DNA of 64,000 nucleotides from Hyphomicrobium denitrificans ATCC 51888. Lineage in GTDB: Bacteria > Pseudomonadota > Alphaproteobacteria > Rhizobiales > Hyphomicrobiaceae. A program made the translations under genes and the position numbers. Where the stretch lies: contig NC_014313.1 in NCBI RefSeq assembly GCF_000143145.1, positions 1,364,001 through 1,428,000 on the forward strand, given 5' to 3'. The notes below the pieces were generated by a model, which saw only the letters and a program-made list of their open reading frames with translations, did not search any database and had not been told where the DNA came from. This document shows, piece by piece, positions 1-10,300 of this stretch (position 1 is the first letter of the stretch; the number at the start of each line of letters is the position of its first letter).

Positions 1-884
1 GACAGCCAGTTGCCCACGAACATGAGATAGCCGTTCAAAGCCCACGGAAGAAACTTTCGGCCTGGCATATTGTAACGGCAGAAATCGCGCCGGAAACTGC
101 TCCAGTTCGCGGCATTGGCCCCATTGATCGAAACAGTGATCGAGGGCGAAAGGATGCGCGCGGTATGCCACCAGCCGGACGGCATGAAAAGCGTTTCGCC
201 GGGATGAAGCTTGAAACGGATTCCCTTGGCGTTGCGGAATTCCGGAAAGCGTGCGGGATCATATTTGTCGACGTCGTTGACGTCCGAAAGGTTCGGCTGA
301 CCGTTGCCGCCGTTTCGAACGTATAAATATTTGCCCTGATCAGGCGCGAAGCCGATGTATTCTTTCACGCCCTGAATTTGCATCAGGAAGGCATGCGTGT
401 GGAGGCCGTCGTAATGCATGACGGGAAATTTCGCGCCTTGCCCGCCGATGTAGAGTTCCTTGTAAGTCAGATACGGAGCGCGCACCGTTATCAGCGGATG
501 GTCGAGCCAGTTCGGCGCCGTGCACGCAGGCATCGGCTCGATATCGTCCTGCAGCTCTTTCGGCAAATTCTTGACTGGATAGTTATGCAGGTACGGTGCG
601 GGGGACTGAGGCGAGGACGTGCGAACTTCGGCGATGAGTTCCGCCATCGACAGGCGGCGACCTTCGATTTCGAGGGGCATATCGCCATACTGGTTCTGGA
701 AATAGTCGAACGTCCATTTGTCTCGCGCGGCCCAGTGATCCAAACCGCCGGTGATGATGACGGGCTTCAGGGGCAGGACGTAATCGCGCTGATAGCGCTC
801 GGGGCTGAGCTCAGACCATTCCATGCGGTCGATCTTGTCGGAGAACATGGGAGCGTCTGAAATATCTTCGACAGGAAAATCCAT
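1..884 (-). CDS. Cupin_8/JmjC-like Fe(II)/2-oxoglutarate oxygenase, 3' end beyond window
   Basis: An open frame starts at ATG 884 and runs off the left edge after 294 codons. A GGTGGTGGGA tract directly before the ATG can serve as ribosome binding site. The protein has the cupin-like/JmjC signature: an HxD pair (H157, D159 in the segment VMHYDGLHTH) and a distal histidine (H240 in SGWWHTARI), the expected Fe(II) triad, with a preceding PVIITGGLDHW segment typical of Cupin_8 proteins. Members of this family hydroxylate proteins or small molecules using 2-oxoglutarate. It lies 147 nt downstream of the last NRPS gene on the same strand, so a tailoring role such as hydroxylation of a bound amino acid is a reasonable inference, but nothing in the sequence gives the substrate. 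The C-terminus cannot be seen. Confidence 0.85.
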   Translation of the reverse strand, partial: MDFPVEDISDAPMFSDKIDRMEWSELSPERYQRDYVLPLKPVIITGGLDHWAARDKWTFDYFQNQYGDMPLEIEGRRLSMAELIAEVRTSSPQSPAPYLHNYPVKNLPKELQDDIEPMPACTAPNWLDHPLITVRAPYLTYKELYIGGQGAKFPVMHYDGLHTHAFLMQIQGVKEYIGFAPDQGKYLYVRNGGNGQPNLSDVNDVDKYDPARFPEFRNAKGIRFKLHPGETLFMPSGWWHTARILSPSITVSINGANAANWSSFRRDFCRYNMPGRKFLPWALNGYLMFVGNWL

Positions 885-1031
885 TCCCACCACCTGTAAA
901 CCGAGTTCAGATATATGAACTTGAAGAGCGACGCATGCGGACGTTCGTAAAGCATGACGTCATTTTTCGGGACACTATTCCCCCACCAGGGAATTGGCAA
1001 TTTTTAGCTTGTTTGCATTAATTCCGGCGCC

Positions 1032-4000
1032 TCACGTGCTTCCGTCGCGCTGTTGCGATCGTGCGACCGCGGCTTCGGCCTGGGCCGCTATCTGGCGCAG
1101 AGACTGGAAGAACAGGCTCCGGGGATCCATGCGCCAGCCGATTTTTTTCTGCAGCGCGACTGTCACTTTGATCGCTAGCAGCGAATGACCGCCAAGATTG
1201 AAGAAGTTCTCTCCGGCGTTGATCTTTTCGATCCGCAGTTCATCGCGCCAGATGCTCGCGAGCAGCTTCTCCATGTCCGTGGAGGGCGGTTCGCTGACGA
1301 CCGTATCGCTTCTTGCCGAGCGGAACGTATTCGGCAAAGCACGGCGATTGACCTTGCCGTTGGCGGTCAGGGGAAGCGCCTGCAGGGTGATGAAGAAAGA
1401 CGGGATCATGTAATCCGGGAGCACGCTACGCAGATACCGGCGGATCTCGCTCGCCGTCAGATCGTCGCCTTTGACGCCGACGAAGTATGCGACGAGCTTC
1501 TTGTCGCCTGGGACGTCTTCGCGTGCGACGACGACAGCATCGGCGACGCCGGGGCATGCCTTGAGGGCGGCTTCGATTTCTCCAAGCTCGATGCGGAAGC
1601 CGCGGACCTTCACCTGATTGTCGATGCGGCCGAGGTGCTGCAAACGCCCGTCAGGCAGCCAGCGGCCGAGATCGCCGGTGCGATAGAGCCGTGCGCCGGG
1701 ATGATCGGAGAAGTGATCGCGCACGAAGCGTTCGGCGGTCATGTCCGGCTGGTTGCGATAGCCGAGTGCGACGCCATCGCCGCCGATCCAGATTTCGCCG
1801 GGAACGCCGGCGGATACGGCTTTGCCCGCGCGGTCGACGATATACATTTGCGTATTGGAGATCGGGCGGCCAATGGAGAGAAGGTCGTCGCCGGGCTCGA
1901 TCTTTTCAATGCTCGACCAGACCGTCGTTTCGGTCGGGCCATAGAGATTCCAGAGTTCCTTGACCCGTGGCAGCAGCGCCTTTGCGAGGTCGGCCGTCAG
2001 CGCTTCGCCGCCGCTGAAGGCTCGCAGACGATCGTTGCCCTGCCATTCCTCGTCGATCAGCATGCGCCACGTGGCGGGCGTCGCCTGCAACGCCGTGACC
2101 TTGCTGGCGGTCAGCAATTCTAAAAGCTTGGCGCCATCGACGACCGCTTCGCGTGGCACGAGTTCGATCCGCGCGCCTACGAGCAAGGGCAGGTAGAGTT
2201 CGAGCGCCGCGATATCGAACGAGATCGTGGTGATCGCGGCAAACACGTCTCGATCCGACAGGCCCGGCTTCACGCGCATCGCGGAGAGAAAATTCACGAG
2301 TGCACGGTGATGAACGACGACGCCTTTCGGCCGTCCGGTCGAACCTGACGTGTAGATGAGGTAGGCGGGATCGTCGGGCCCCGGCGCGACTGAGAGGTTG
2401 TCGCGCGAGACTCCATCCAGAGGCAAGCGATCAAGATCTAGGATGCTGACGCCATCCTGCTTGTCGAGCGCCGCCGCTGCATCGCCGGCGGTCAGCAACA
2501 CCGTCGCGCCGCTATCCTGCACCATGTAGGTCAAGCGCTCGGCCGGGAATCCCGGATCGAGTGGAAGATAGGCCGCGCCGGATTTTTGAATTGCGAGCAG
2601 CGAAACCAAAAGCTCGAGCGAGCGGTCGAGGCAGACCCCGACGACCATGCCGCTCTTGGCGCCCTGCTGCAGCAATAGGTTGGCGAGCTGGTTCGCTCTG
2701 GCATTGAGTTCGTTATAGGTCAGATCCTCGCCGCTGAAAGAAACCGCGATCGCGTCGGGATTTTTCTGAACTTGATCCTCGAACAGCCGGGTGAAGGGCG
2801 TCTCGGACGGATAGCTCGCAGAGGTGAGGTTCCAGCTGCGGATCTTGTCCATCTCTTCCGCCGCCAGCAGCGGAATGTCGTCGATGCAGACGTTGAGGTC
2901 CGTCAGCAAGCTGTCGAGAATGCGCCGATACTGTCCGACAAAGCGGGCGATCGTGCTCTCGTCGAACAGCTCGCTGTCGTATTCGGCCTTCAACGAGTTC
3001 GACAGGATGCCGTCGACGGTCAGGCCGATCTCAAATTGTGCGGCTTCGAGATCGATCGCATGCTCCTTGCAATCCAGGCCTTCCAAGTGAATGCGATGCG
3101 TCGCGGGCGTATTCAACAGATTGAACATGACCTGCGCGAGCGGCGGACGGCTGTTGTCGCGGGCGTCGGGAAATTCCTTCGCCAATTGCTCGAAGGGTGC
3201 GTCCTGATGCGCGTAGGCATCGAGCGCCACGGCTTCGATGCGGCGCAGAACTTCGCGCAGCGTCGGTTGACCCTCGAGATTGATCCGAAGAACCAGCGTA
3301 TTGATGAAGGTTCCGACAAGCGTTTCCGTGGCGGTATGCGTGCGGTTGGCGATCGGCACCGCAATCGTAAAGTCGGATTGGCCCGTCACGCGATGCAGGA
3401 GCACGGCATAGGCGGCGAGCAGAGTCATGAACAGCGTGTAGCCTTCGCGGCGGCCGAGTTGCTCGAGCTGGTCGCGCAGATTTTCAGAGAACGGCTGTTC
3501 GTAGATCTTTCCCTGGTAGCCGAAGATGTCGGGACGCGGCTTATCCGTCGGAAGCTCGATAGGTTCGATGCCGTCAAGCTTCTTACGCCAATAGGCGAGC
3601 TGCGGTTCGGCGTTCGTATCGAGCCAGTTACGCTGCCATTGCGCGTAATCGCTATAAGTCGTTGCCTGCGGTTTGAGGCCTGCCGGTCGTCCCGCGCGGA
3701 TGTTGTTGTAGGCGGTTGTGAGTTCTCCAGAAAGCAGGCCCAAGGACCAGTTGTCGATCGCGATATGGTGCGCCGTCAGCAACAGCATGTGGCTTTCGTT
3801 GCCAAGCCGGAACAGGACGGAGCGCAGCATGGCGTCGCGTGCGAGATCGAAATATCTCCCGGCGTGGTCGGTGGCTTGGCGGAGCGCTTCATTCAAGGCA
3901 TCCCGGCCGAGGTGGCTCAAATCGATGACTTCGAGCGGCTGTTTGCTCCACGGGTGCACCACCTGCAACGGACGCGAGCCGTCGAGATGATAGGTCGTCC

Positions 4001-7000
4001 GCAGCGTTTCGTGGCGCGTGCACAAGGCGTCGATGGCCTGCTCAATCGCCTCGATGTCGAGTGGTCCGCTCAGTTCCAGAGCGACCGGAATGTTATAAGC
4101 TTTGCTCTCGGGAGCCAGCTCATGCGTGAGCCACATGCGCTCTTGCGCGACCGACATCGGCGCGGGCTCGTTCGAGTTCCGTGGCGTGATCGCGGGCAAC
4201 GGCTGAAGGCCTTTCTGTTCGCGCACGACGTCGTCGATGCGGGATGCGAGCGCCTGCACGGTGCGATGCTGAAACAGCTGGGCGACGGGAAGCTCGATCG
4301 CGAATGCGTCGCGAATGCGAGAGGCGACCTGCGTCGCAAGCAAGGAGTGTCCGCCGAGCCGGAAGAAGTCGGCGCTGCAGTCGATCGCCTCGCGCCGCAG
4401 AACCTTTTGCCAGATGGCGGCGATGGTTGCTTCGGTCTCGGTGGCCGCGGACGCGATTGCGTGCTCAGCGATTGCAGGGGCCGCCTCGGGCGCAGGCAGA
4501 GCCTTGCGATCGAGCTTGCCGTTGGCGTTCAGCGGAAGTTCGTTGAGAACGATGATGTGAGCCGGCACCATGTAAGCGGGCAGGCGCGCCGATAGAGATG
4601 CAAACAGCTTGTCGACAAGAGTGTCGTCGGTGCCGTTCGTGACGACATAGGCGACGAGGCGCTTGTCGCCAGGGACGTCTTCGCGCGCGACGACGACAGC
4701 ATCGGCGACGCCGGGGCATGCCTTGAGGGCTGCTTCGATTTCTCCAAGCTCGATGCGGAAGCCGCGAACCTTCACCTGATTGTCGATGCGGCCGAGGTAT
4801 TCGATATTGCCGTCGGTGCGGAACCGCGCGAGGTCGCCGGTCCGGTAGAGCCGTGCCCCGGCGTCATGCCGGAAGGGATCGGCCGTAAAACGTTCAGCCG
4901 TCATTTGCGGTTGGTGGAGATAGCCACGCGCGACGCCCGCGCCGCCGACATAAATCTCGCCGGGGACGCCGAGAGGAACGGGGTTGGCGAAGCGGTCCAG
5001 AATGTACGCGCGGCCGTTTGCGATCGGACGGCCGATCGTTGCCGGTTCGCCCGGTTGGCGCAGCGTATACGTCGAATACGTCGTGTCTTCGGTGGGCCCG
5101 TAAAGATCATAGACGCGCTTCACGGTGCCGGTCGCATAGAGGCTATCGACCAGGCTCGTCGGCAGGGGTTCGCCTGCGAGATTGACGGTCTCGACGCTCG
5201 CGGGAATGCCGCCGATCCGCACCAGCTCGGCGCCGGCCGAGGGGACGGTGTTCAGCAATGTGATTTCATTGCGCGCCGGCAATTGTGCCAGCGCCAATGC
5301 GTTCTCCGCGACGATGATGCGGCCGCCGCTCGCCAGAGGAAAGAAGATCTCGAAGATCGACAGGTCGAAGCAGACAGACGTAGCGGCCAAGACACCGGCG
5401 ATCTGGCGCTGGTCGTAAGTGCTGCGCGCCCAGGCGATCAGCGCGGTGGCGTTCCGATGTTCGACGGCGACGCCCTTGGGCTTGCCGGTCGATCCGGATG
5501 TGTAGAGGACGTAGGCAAGATCGTCCGCGTGCACGTCCACGTTTAATCTGGCGTCATCCTGAGCGGCGATTGCCGCAGCGTCGGTGTCGATGAAAACGCG
5601 GACCTTGTCGTCGCCGGGGAACAGGCGATCGAGCGAAGACACCGTAATGAGGATGTTGGCCTTAGCTTCGCTCAGCATGACGCCGATGCGATCGGCGGGA
5701 TATGCCGGGTCGAGCGGCACGTAGCATGCGCCGGTCTTCATGACTGCGAGCAGCGTTGCAATCAGATCGGCGTTACGAGGCAGGCAGACACCGATGATTT
5801 CGCCGGGCTTGGCTCCCTGGCTCTGCAAGTAATGCGCGAGCTTGTTGGCGCGCTGATCGAGGTCGCGATAGGTCAGGCGAACGTCGTCGGCAATGATTGC
5901 TTCGGCGTCCGGCGTGAGGTCAACCTGCTGCTCGAACAGTTGATGGATGACTTGGGTCGACGGCAATGGCACGTCGGCTCCGGCGCCTACAGCAAAAATT
6001 CTCTGGCGCTCGTCGTCGCCCAAGATGTCGAGGGCTGCGAGCGAGGTTTCGGGATCGCGCGTCAGGGCGCTGAGTAGCGTATGGAAATGCTCCAGCCAAC
6101 GACGTACGGTGCCGGCCTCGAGAATGTCGCTGTTATATTCGCATTCGACGGTGAGCTCAGCGCCGTTGTCGACGACGTTGACGTTGAGATCGAATGTCAC
6201 GAAGCGCTTCGGCGTTTCCAAGCGATCGAGCGTCAGATCGCCGAATTCGAACGGTGCGCCGATCCGGTCGATGTTGAAGACGACGGAAACCAGAGTCGGC
6301 CGGCTGGGGTCGCGCTCGATGTTCAGTTTCGGCAGCAGGCTGCTGAACGTGACGTTCGGATGTTGTTGTCCAGCGAGGAACGTTCCACGCACGGATTTCA
6401 GGAAGTCGCCGAAGGTCGCCGCCGGATCGACTTGGCAACGCAGCGGCATCGTCGCGACGCAATGGGCGACGAGGTGACTGTTGTCGAGTTCCGACTGTCC
6501 GGCGAGCGGGATGCCGAGGACAATGTCGTCCTGCCCCGACAGACGGAACATCAACACTTCGAAGGCGGCGAGGAGTGTATGGAACATCGTCGCGCCGCGA
6601 CCTGCGCCGACCGCCTTTATGCGCTTGTAGAGATCGGCGTCGATGCGGATATCCTGACGTGCGCCGCTGCGAGATCGGAGAGCCGGGCGTTTGTGATCGT
6701 TCGGCAAGTCGAGGTTCGGGAGTTCTCCGGTGAGCTGTGCGAGCCAATAGTCTTCGTCGGCAGTATCGGTGCTCTTATCGACGAGGTCTTGGACGTAAGT
6801 CTCGTAGCTCATCGGCTCGGCGAGCTGCGGCTCCAGCCCGAAGCAATCGGCTTCGTAGGTTTTGGCGAGGTCCGAGAAAAGAACCGACGACGACCAGCCG
6901 TCGCAAACGATGTGATGCACGGTCACGACGAGGCGATGAACGTCTGCGGAAAGGCGGAGCACTTTCGCCCGCAGTAGCGGATCGGTCGCGAGGTTGAATG

Positions 7001-7382
7001 CTTCGGTCGATTCTCGATCGATGATGCGCTCGAATGCAGCTTGCTGCTGCGCTGGGTCGATCGCACTCAGATCCTCGAAAATGATGGTGACGGCGCGAGA
7101 CGGGAGTATGCGCTGTTTATCGCCGGATTTGTCGAAGCTCGTCCGTAAGGCGGCGTGGCGCGCAATGACCTGGTCAAGCGCGCTTTGCATGGACGCCAGC
7201 GAGAGCGGTCCGCGAAGATGCAGGACGAAGCACTGATTGTAAGCGCAGCTGGCATCGTCGCCCATCTGCGATTCAACCCAGACTTCCCGCTGCTGTGGCG
7301 TAACGGGAAGCGTGGACTGCGGCTCGCGATCAGCGGAAACGGACTCAACCGGCACAACATGTAACTCCTTGCGCTCACGCAT
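1032..7382 (-). CDS. Nonribosomal peptide synthetase, C-A(Ala)-PCP-C-A(Gly)-PCP
   Basis: A 2116-residue two-module NRPS. Module 1 has a C domain (HHIVCDG at 156-162), an A domain (about 480-990; core YTSGSTGKPKG near 627) and a PCP (GGHSL near 1045). Module 2 has a C domain whose core reads HHIAIDN rather than HHxxxDG, an A domain (YTSGSTGRPKG) and a terminal PCP (GGHSL). By-eye Stachelhaus pockets are DLFNNALTYK (a known Ala code) and DILQFGLVWK (very close to the Gly code DILQLGLIWK). There is no thioesterase, reductase or terminal C domain. The start is ATG 7382, 4 nt after the stop of the PKS gene and preceded by GAGG at 8 nt; the frame stays open further upstream but only as overlap with that gene. 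It should extend the beta-amino acyl chain by Ala then Gly; release must come from elsewhere. Confidence 0.93.
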   Translation of the reverse strand: MRERKELHVVPVESVSADREPQSTLPVTPQQREVWVESQMGDDASCAYNQCFVLHLRGPLSLASMQSALDQVIARHAALRTSFDKSGDKQRILPSRAVTIIFEDLSAIDPAQQQAAFERIIDRESTEAFNLATDPLLRAKVLRLSADVHRLVVTVHHIVCDGWSSSVLFSDLAKTYEADCFGLEPQLAEPMSYETYVQDLVDKSTDTADEDYWLAQLTGELPNLDLPNDHKRPALRSRSGARQDIRIDADLYKRIKAVGAGRGATMFHTLLAAFEVLMFRLSGQDDIVLGIPLAGQSELDNSHLVAHCVATMPLRCQVDPAATFGDFLKSVRGTFLAGQQHPNVTFSSLLPKLNIERDPSRPTLVSVVFNIDRIGAPFEFGDLTLDRLETPKRFVTFDLNVNVVDNGAELTVECEYNSDILEAGTVRRWLEHFHTLLSALTRDPETSLAALDILGDDERQRIFAVGAGADVPLPSTQVIHQLFEQQVDLTPDAEAIIADDVRLTYRDLDQRANKLAHYLQSQGAKPGEIIGVCLPRNADLIATLLAVMKTGACYVPLDPAYPADRIGVMLSEAKANILITVSSLDRLFPGDDKVRVFIDTDAAAIAAQDDARLNVDVHADDLAYVLYTSGSTGKPKGVAVEHRNATALIAWARSTYDQRQIAGVLAATSVCFDLSIFEIFFPLASGGRIIVAENALALAQLPARNEITLLNTVPSAGAELVRIGGIPASVETVNLAGEPLPTSLVDSLYATGTVKRVYDLYGPTEDTTYSTYTLRQPGEPATIGRPIANGRAYILDRFANPVPLGVPGEIYVGGAGVARGYLHQPQMTAERFTADPFRHDAGARLYRTGDLARFRTDGNIEYLGRIDNQVKVRGFRIELGEIEAALKACPGVADAVVVAREDVPGDKRLVAYVVTNGTDDTLVDKLFASLSARLPAYMVPAHIIVLNELPLNANGKLDRKALPAPEAAPAIAEHAIASAATETEATIAAIWQKVLRREAIDCSADFFRLGGHSLLATQVASRIRDAFAIELPVAQLFQHRTVQALASRIDDVVREQKGLQPLPAITPRNSNEPAPMSVAQERMWLTHELAPESKAYNIPVALELSGPLDIEAIEQAIDALCTRHETLRTTYHLDGSRPLQVVHPWSKQPLEVIDLSHLGRDALNEALRQATDHAGRYFDLARDAMLRSVLFRLGNESHMLLLTAHHIAIDNWSLGLLSGELTTAYNNIRAGRPAGLKPQATTYSDYAQWQRNWLDTNAEPQLAYWRKKLDGIEPIELPTDKPRPDIFGYQGKIYEQPFSENLRDQLEQLGRREGYTLFMTLLAAYAVLLHRVTGQSDFTIAVPIANRTHTATETLVGTFINTLVLRINLEGQPTLREVLRRIEAVALDAYAHQDAPFEQLAKEFPDARDNSRPPLAQVMFNLLNTPATHRIHLEGLDCKEHAIDLEAAQFEIGLTVDGILSNSLKAEYDSELFDESTIARFVGQYRRILDSLLTDLNVCIDDIPLLAAEEMDKIRSWNLTSASYPSETPFTRLFEDQVQKNPDAIAVSFSGEDLTYNELNARANQLANLLLQQGAKSGMVVGVCLDRSLELLVSLLAIQKSGAAYLPLDPGFPAERLTYMVQDSGATVLLTAGDAAAALDKQDGVSILDLDRLPLDGVSRDNLSVAPGPDDPAYLIYTSGSTGRPKGVVVHHRALVNFLSAMRVKPGLSDRDVFAAITTISFDIAALELYLPLLVGARIELVPREAVVDGAKLLELLTASKVTALQATPATWRMLIDEEWQGNDRLRAFSGGEALTADLAKALLPRVKELWNLYGPTETTVWSSIEKIEPGDDLLSIGRPISNTQMYIVDRAGKAVSAGVPGEIWIGGDGVALGYRNQPDMTAERFVRDHFSDHPGARLYRTGDLGRWLPDGRLQHLGRIDNQVKVRGFRIELGEIEAALKACPGVADAVVVAREDVPGDKKLVAYFVGVKGDDLTASEIRRYLRSVLPDYMIPSFFITLQALPLTANGKVNRRALPNTFRSARSDTVVSEPPSTDMEKLLASIWRDELRIEKINAGENFFNLGGHSLLAIKVTVALQKKIGWRMDPRSLFFQSLRQIAAQAEAAVARSQQRDGST

Positions 7383-7386
7383 TGCG

Positions 7387-10300
7387 TCAGCCTCGAACTT
7401 TCTGGGGCGAAGCATTTGCAGCGTACGGCAAATCCGAACCGGCGTGGGGTCGCGTGTCCTGGACCGGCTCCTTGCTGCCGATCGTCGGGATGTCTCCGAG
7501 GCTAGGTAAGAAGCCAGCTTTCTGCATGTCTTCGATCGACCGCCGGAATGCATTCGCGATTACGTCGAGATCTGCATCGGTATGCGCCAGCGTCAGGAAG
7601 CCTGGACGTTCCCAGGCGTGGACGCCGTGGTGGCGCATGTAGGCAAAGAGCAGCGACGCGAGCGGCGCATCGGCCGGAAGCTCAAACACAAACCAGGACG
7701 CAAAGTGCTGAAGGCTGATGGGCGCGTGCAGCTCTTTCGCGATGGCGCTGAGGCGTTTGACGAACTGCGTGGTACGCAGATTCAACGCGCGCTGTAAATC
7801 GGGACCGTCGTTGCGGATGCGATGCAGAACGGCCCGCGCTGCCGCGAGAGCGAGCGGATGGCGGACGAACGTTCCGGCAAAGAACGTGACGCCGACTTCC
7901 GGCACCGAGTCATCTCCAAAGTGCCATTCGCCGCCGTCGAGCGCATCGAGGAAGCGTGCGTCGCCTGCGATGATTCCGATCGGCAGGCCACCGCCGACGA
8001 CCTTGCCGTACGTCGCCATATCCGCTTTGACGCCAAATACGGATTGCATGCCTTTGGGGTGCACGCGGAAGCCGGTCACGACCTCGTCGAACACCAGCGC
8101 GGTGCCGGATTTGGCGGTGATCTCGCGAACTTCGTGCAGGAATTGGCGCGGCTGAAGGTTCGGCCTGCGGCTCTGAATGGGCTCAACGAGAACAGCAGCG
8201 AGTTCGTCGGCGCGTGCTCTTAAAATTTCGAGAGCCGAGTCCTGTCCGTATTCGAGCACGATGATGTTGTCGGTCATCGCCTCGGGAATGCCCGGTGCGA
8301 TCGGCTGAGCGCCTGCGACGCCGTTGCGCGTGCGGGGCCGCGCGAGCACTTCGTCGAAGATGCCGTGATAGGCGCCCGCGAACATCGCGATCTTGTCGCG
8401 ACCGGTGACCGTGCGCGCGGTTCGGATTGCAGCCGTGACGGCTTCCGAGCCGGTGTTACAGAACGCGGCGCGCTCCATGCCGACGGCTTCGCAGAAAAGC
8501 TGCGCAACCTCGCCCGCAATCGGGGACTGCGGGCCGATCTCGATGCCGGCATCAAGCTGGGCTTTGATGGCCGTGCGAATGAACTCGGGATTGTGGCCGA
8601 AAAATATGGATCCGAATCCGTTGACGAGGTCCACGTATTCGTTGCCATCGACGTCCCACAGGCGAGCGCCTTGCGAGCGCTCGGTGGCGATCGGATAGAC
8701 GAGCTCTTTCCACTGCGGGCGGAAGCCGGCGTTCGAACGCGGGTCGGAGAGCTGCTTGCGATTTTTCTCGGCAAGCTGCTTCGATTTTTCGGTGCGGCGG
8801 CAATAGAGTTCGATGAAGGAGTCGAGGTTGCTCTGCCGCTCGGCGCTAAGCGTGCTCTTGCCGGTTGTCGGCGGCCGATACGGTCCGAACGCTTGCGTCG
8901 GCTGTCGCGTCTCGGAGGACTGCGCAGTCGCAGGAGCGGCTGCCGGAGCCGGTGCTGTTGTGGCGATCGATACGGCGGGCGCAGCCTGTTGAACTGGTGT
9001 CGCCGCCGGAGGCGCGCCGAATTCCTGCAGTGCGAGGCGTTGCAGAAGATCGAACTGCCCCGCCATGATCTGAGCGTTCTGGCTGAGCAGGTGAAGAAGC
9101 GTCGAGCGATCCGTAGCCGGGAGCGTTTGTCCGATGAATTGCGGAGCCGAAGAATTGAAAACAGGCGCAGGCGCAATCTGCATTGCTGCAGGCGGTGGTG
9201 TCGCCGCAGCGGGTGGTGCGGATGCGACCGGCTGCGGCGCGATCCGCCCGGCGAGCGAAGTGATGGTGGCGCTGTCGTTCAGGAGCTCTCGGAAATGGAT
9301 TTTGAGTCCGAATTTCTTGTTCAGCGCACCGGCCGCTTGAGTGAGCGCGAGGGAGTCGAGACCGAGTTCGACGAGCGAGACGTTCGGGTCGAGGCTGTCA
9401 GGCTCCAGTCCGGACAGATCCGCGAACAACTGGCGAAGGCTCGCGATTTGCGGCCCTGAACTCGACATGGGATTGCTCCACTCACAAAGGGATGTTGCGG
9501 ATTGCTCGGCTGGTTGCATGTTCGCCGGAGGTAGCGCGATGACCGGAGCGCATGCGGGCTGCAGTGAAATGGGGGCGGGAACCGGCCGTGGATCGTGCAC
9601 GGGGGCGTCGATCCAGAATCTCGTCTGCTCGAACGCGTATGTCGGCAGTGAAATGCGACGGCCACCGCGGCCGTCGTTGAATGCGGTCCAATCGACAGCG
9701 CTGCCCGCACACCAAAGATCGCCGAGTGTCTGAAGCGTGTGGTCCAGTTTGTCGTCGGTTTCGCGATCGGCAGACAGCGAGGTGACGACCGGCGCACCCG
9801 ACGCGCGCGGACCTTGCTGACGCGCCAATGACGCGAGCGTGCGGCCGGCGCCGACTTCAAGCAGCACCTGCGCGCTATCGTAGAGTTGCCGGATGCCTTC
9901 GGAGAAGCGGACCGGCTGGCGCATCTGGCGGGCCCAGTAGGCCGGATCGATCGCGTCCTCGTTCGAGATCGGTGCGCCGGTGAGGCAGGAGATCCAGGCT
10001 TGCGTTGGCGTCTTTGGTTTTGCTTCGCGAACGAGTTGCTGGAAAGGCTCGACGATTGAATCCATCACCGGCGAATGGAACGCATGCGATGTTTCGAGCG
10101 CGCGATATGAGATGGCGTTCGCGGACAACTCGCGTTCGAACTGGCTGATGGCGTCGTGCGAGCCGCTGACGACGACGGTCCCCGGAGCGTTGTAGGCAGC
10201 GACGGAAACGCCTTCGGCGATCAGTGTCGCGATCCGTGCGGGCTGAACTTTCACGGCGAGCATCGCGCCCGTTGGAAGTGCCTGCATGAGCGCGGCGCGT

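Noticed and set aside
767..1000. Small minus-strand open frame in front of the cupin gene, considered as an MbtH-like helper
   Set aside because: No MbtH motif is present and most of it overlaps the well-supported cupin gene.
2772..4595. Long plus-strand open frame (607 codons) opposite the second NRPS gene, with similar ones at 1185-2123, 6081-6977 and 10771-12246
   Set aside because: These mirror the codon pattern of the GC-rich synthetase genes, have no recognisable domain and fall wholly inside genes with full domain support on the other strand.
7383..7553. Upstream extension of the second NRPS gene by 57 codons
   Set aside because: It overlaps the 3' end of the aminotransferase gene, whereas ATG 7382 has its own GAGG and a 4-nt gap.
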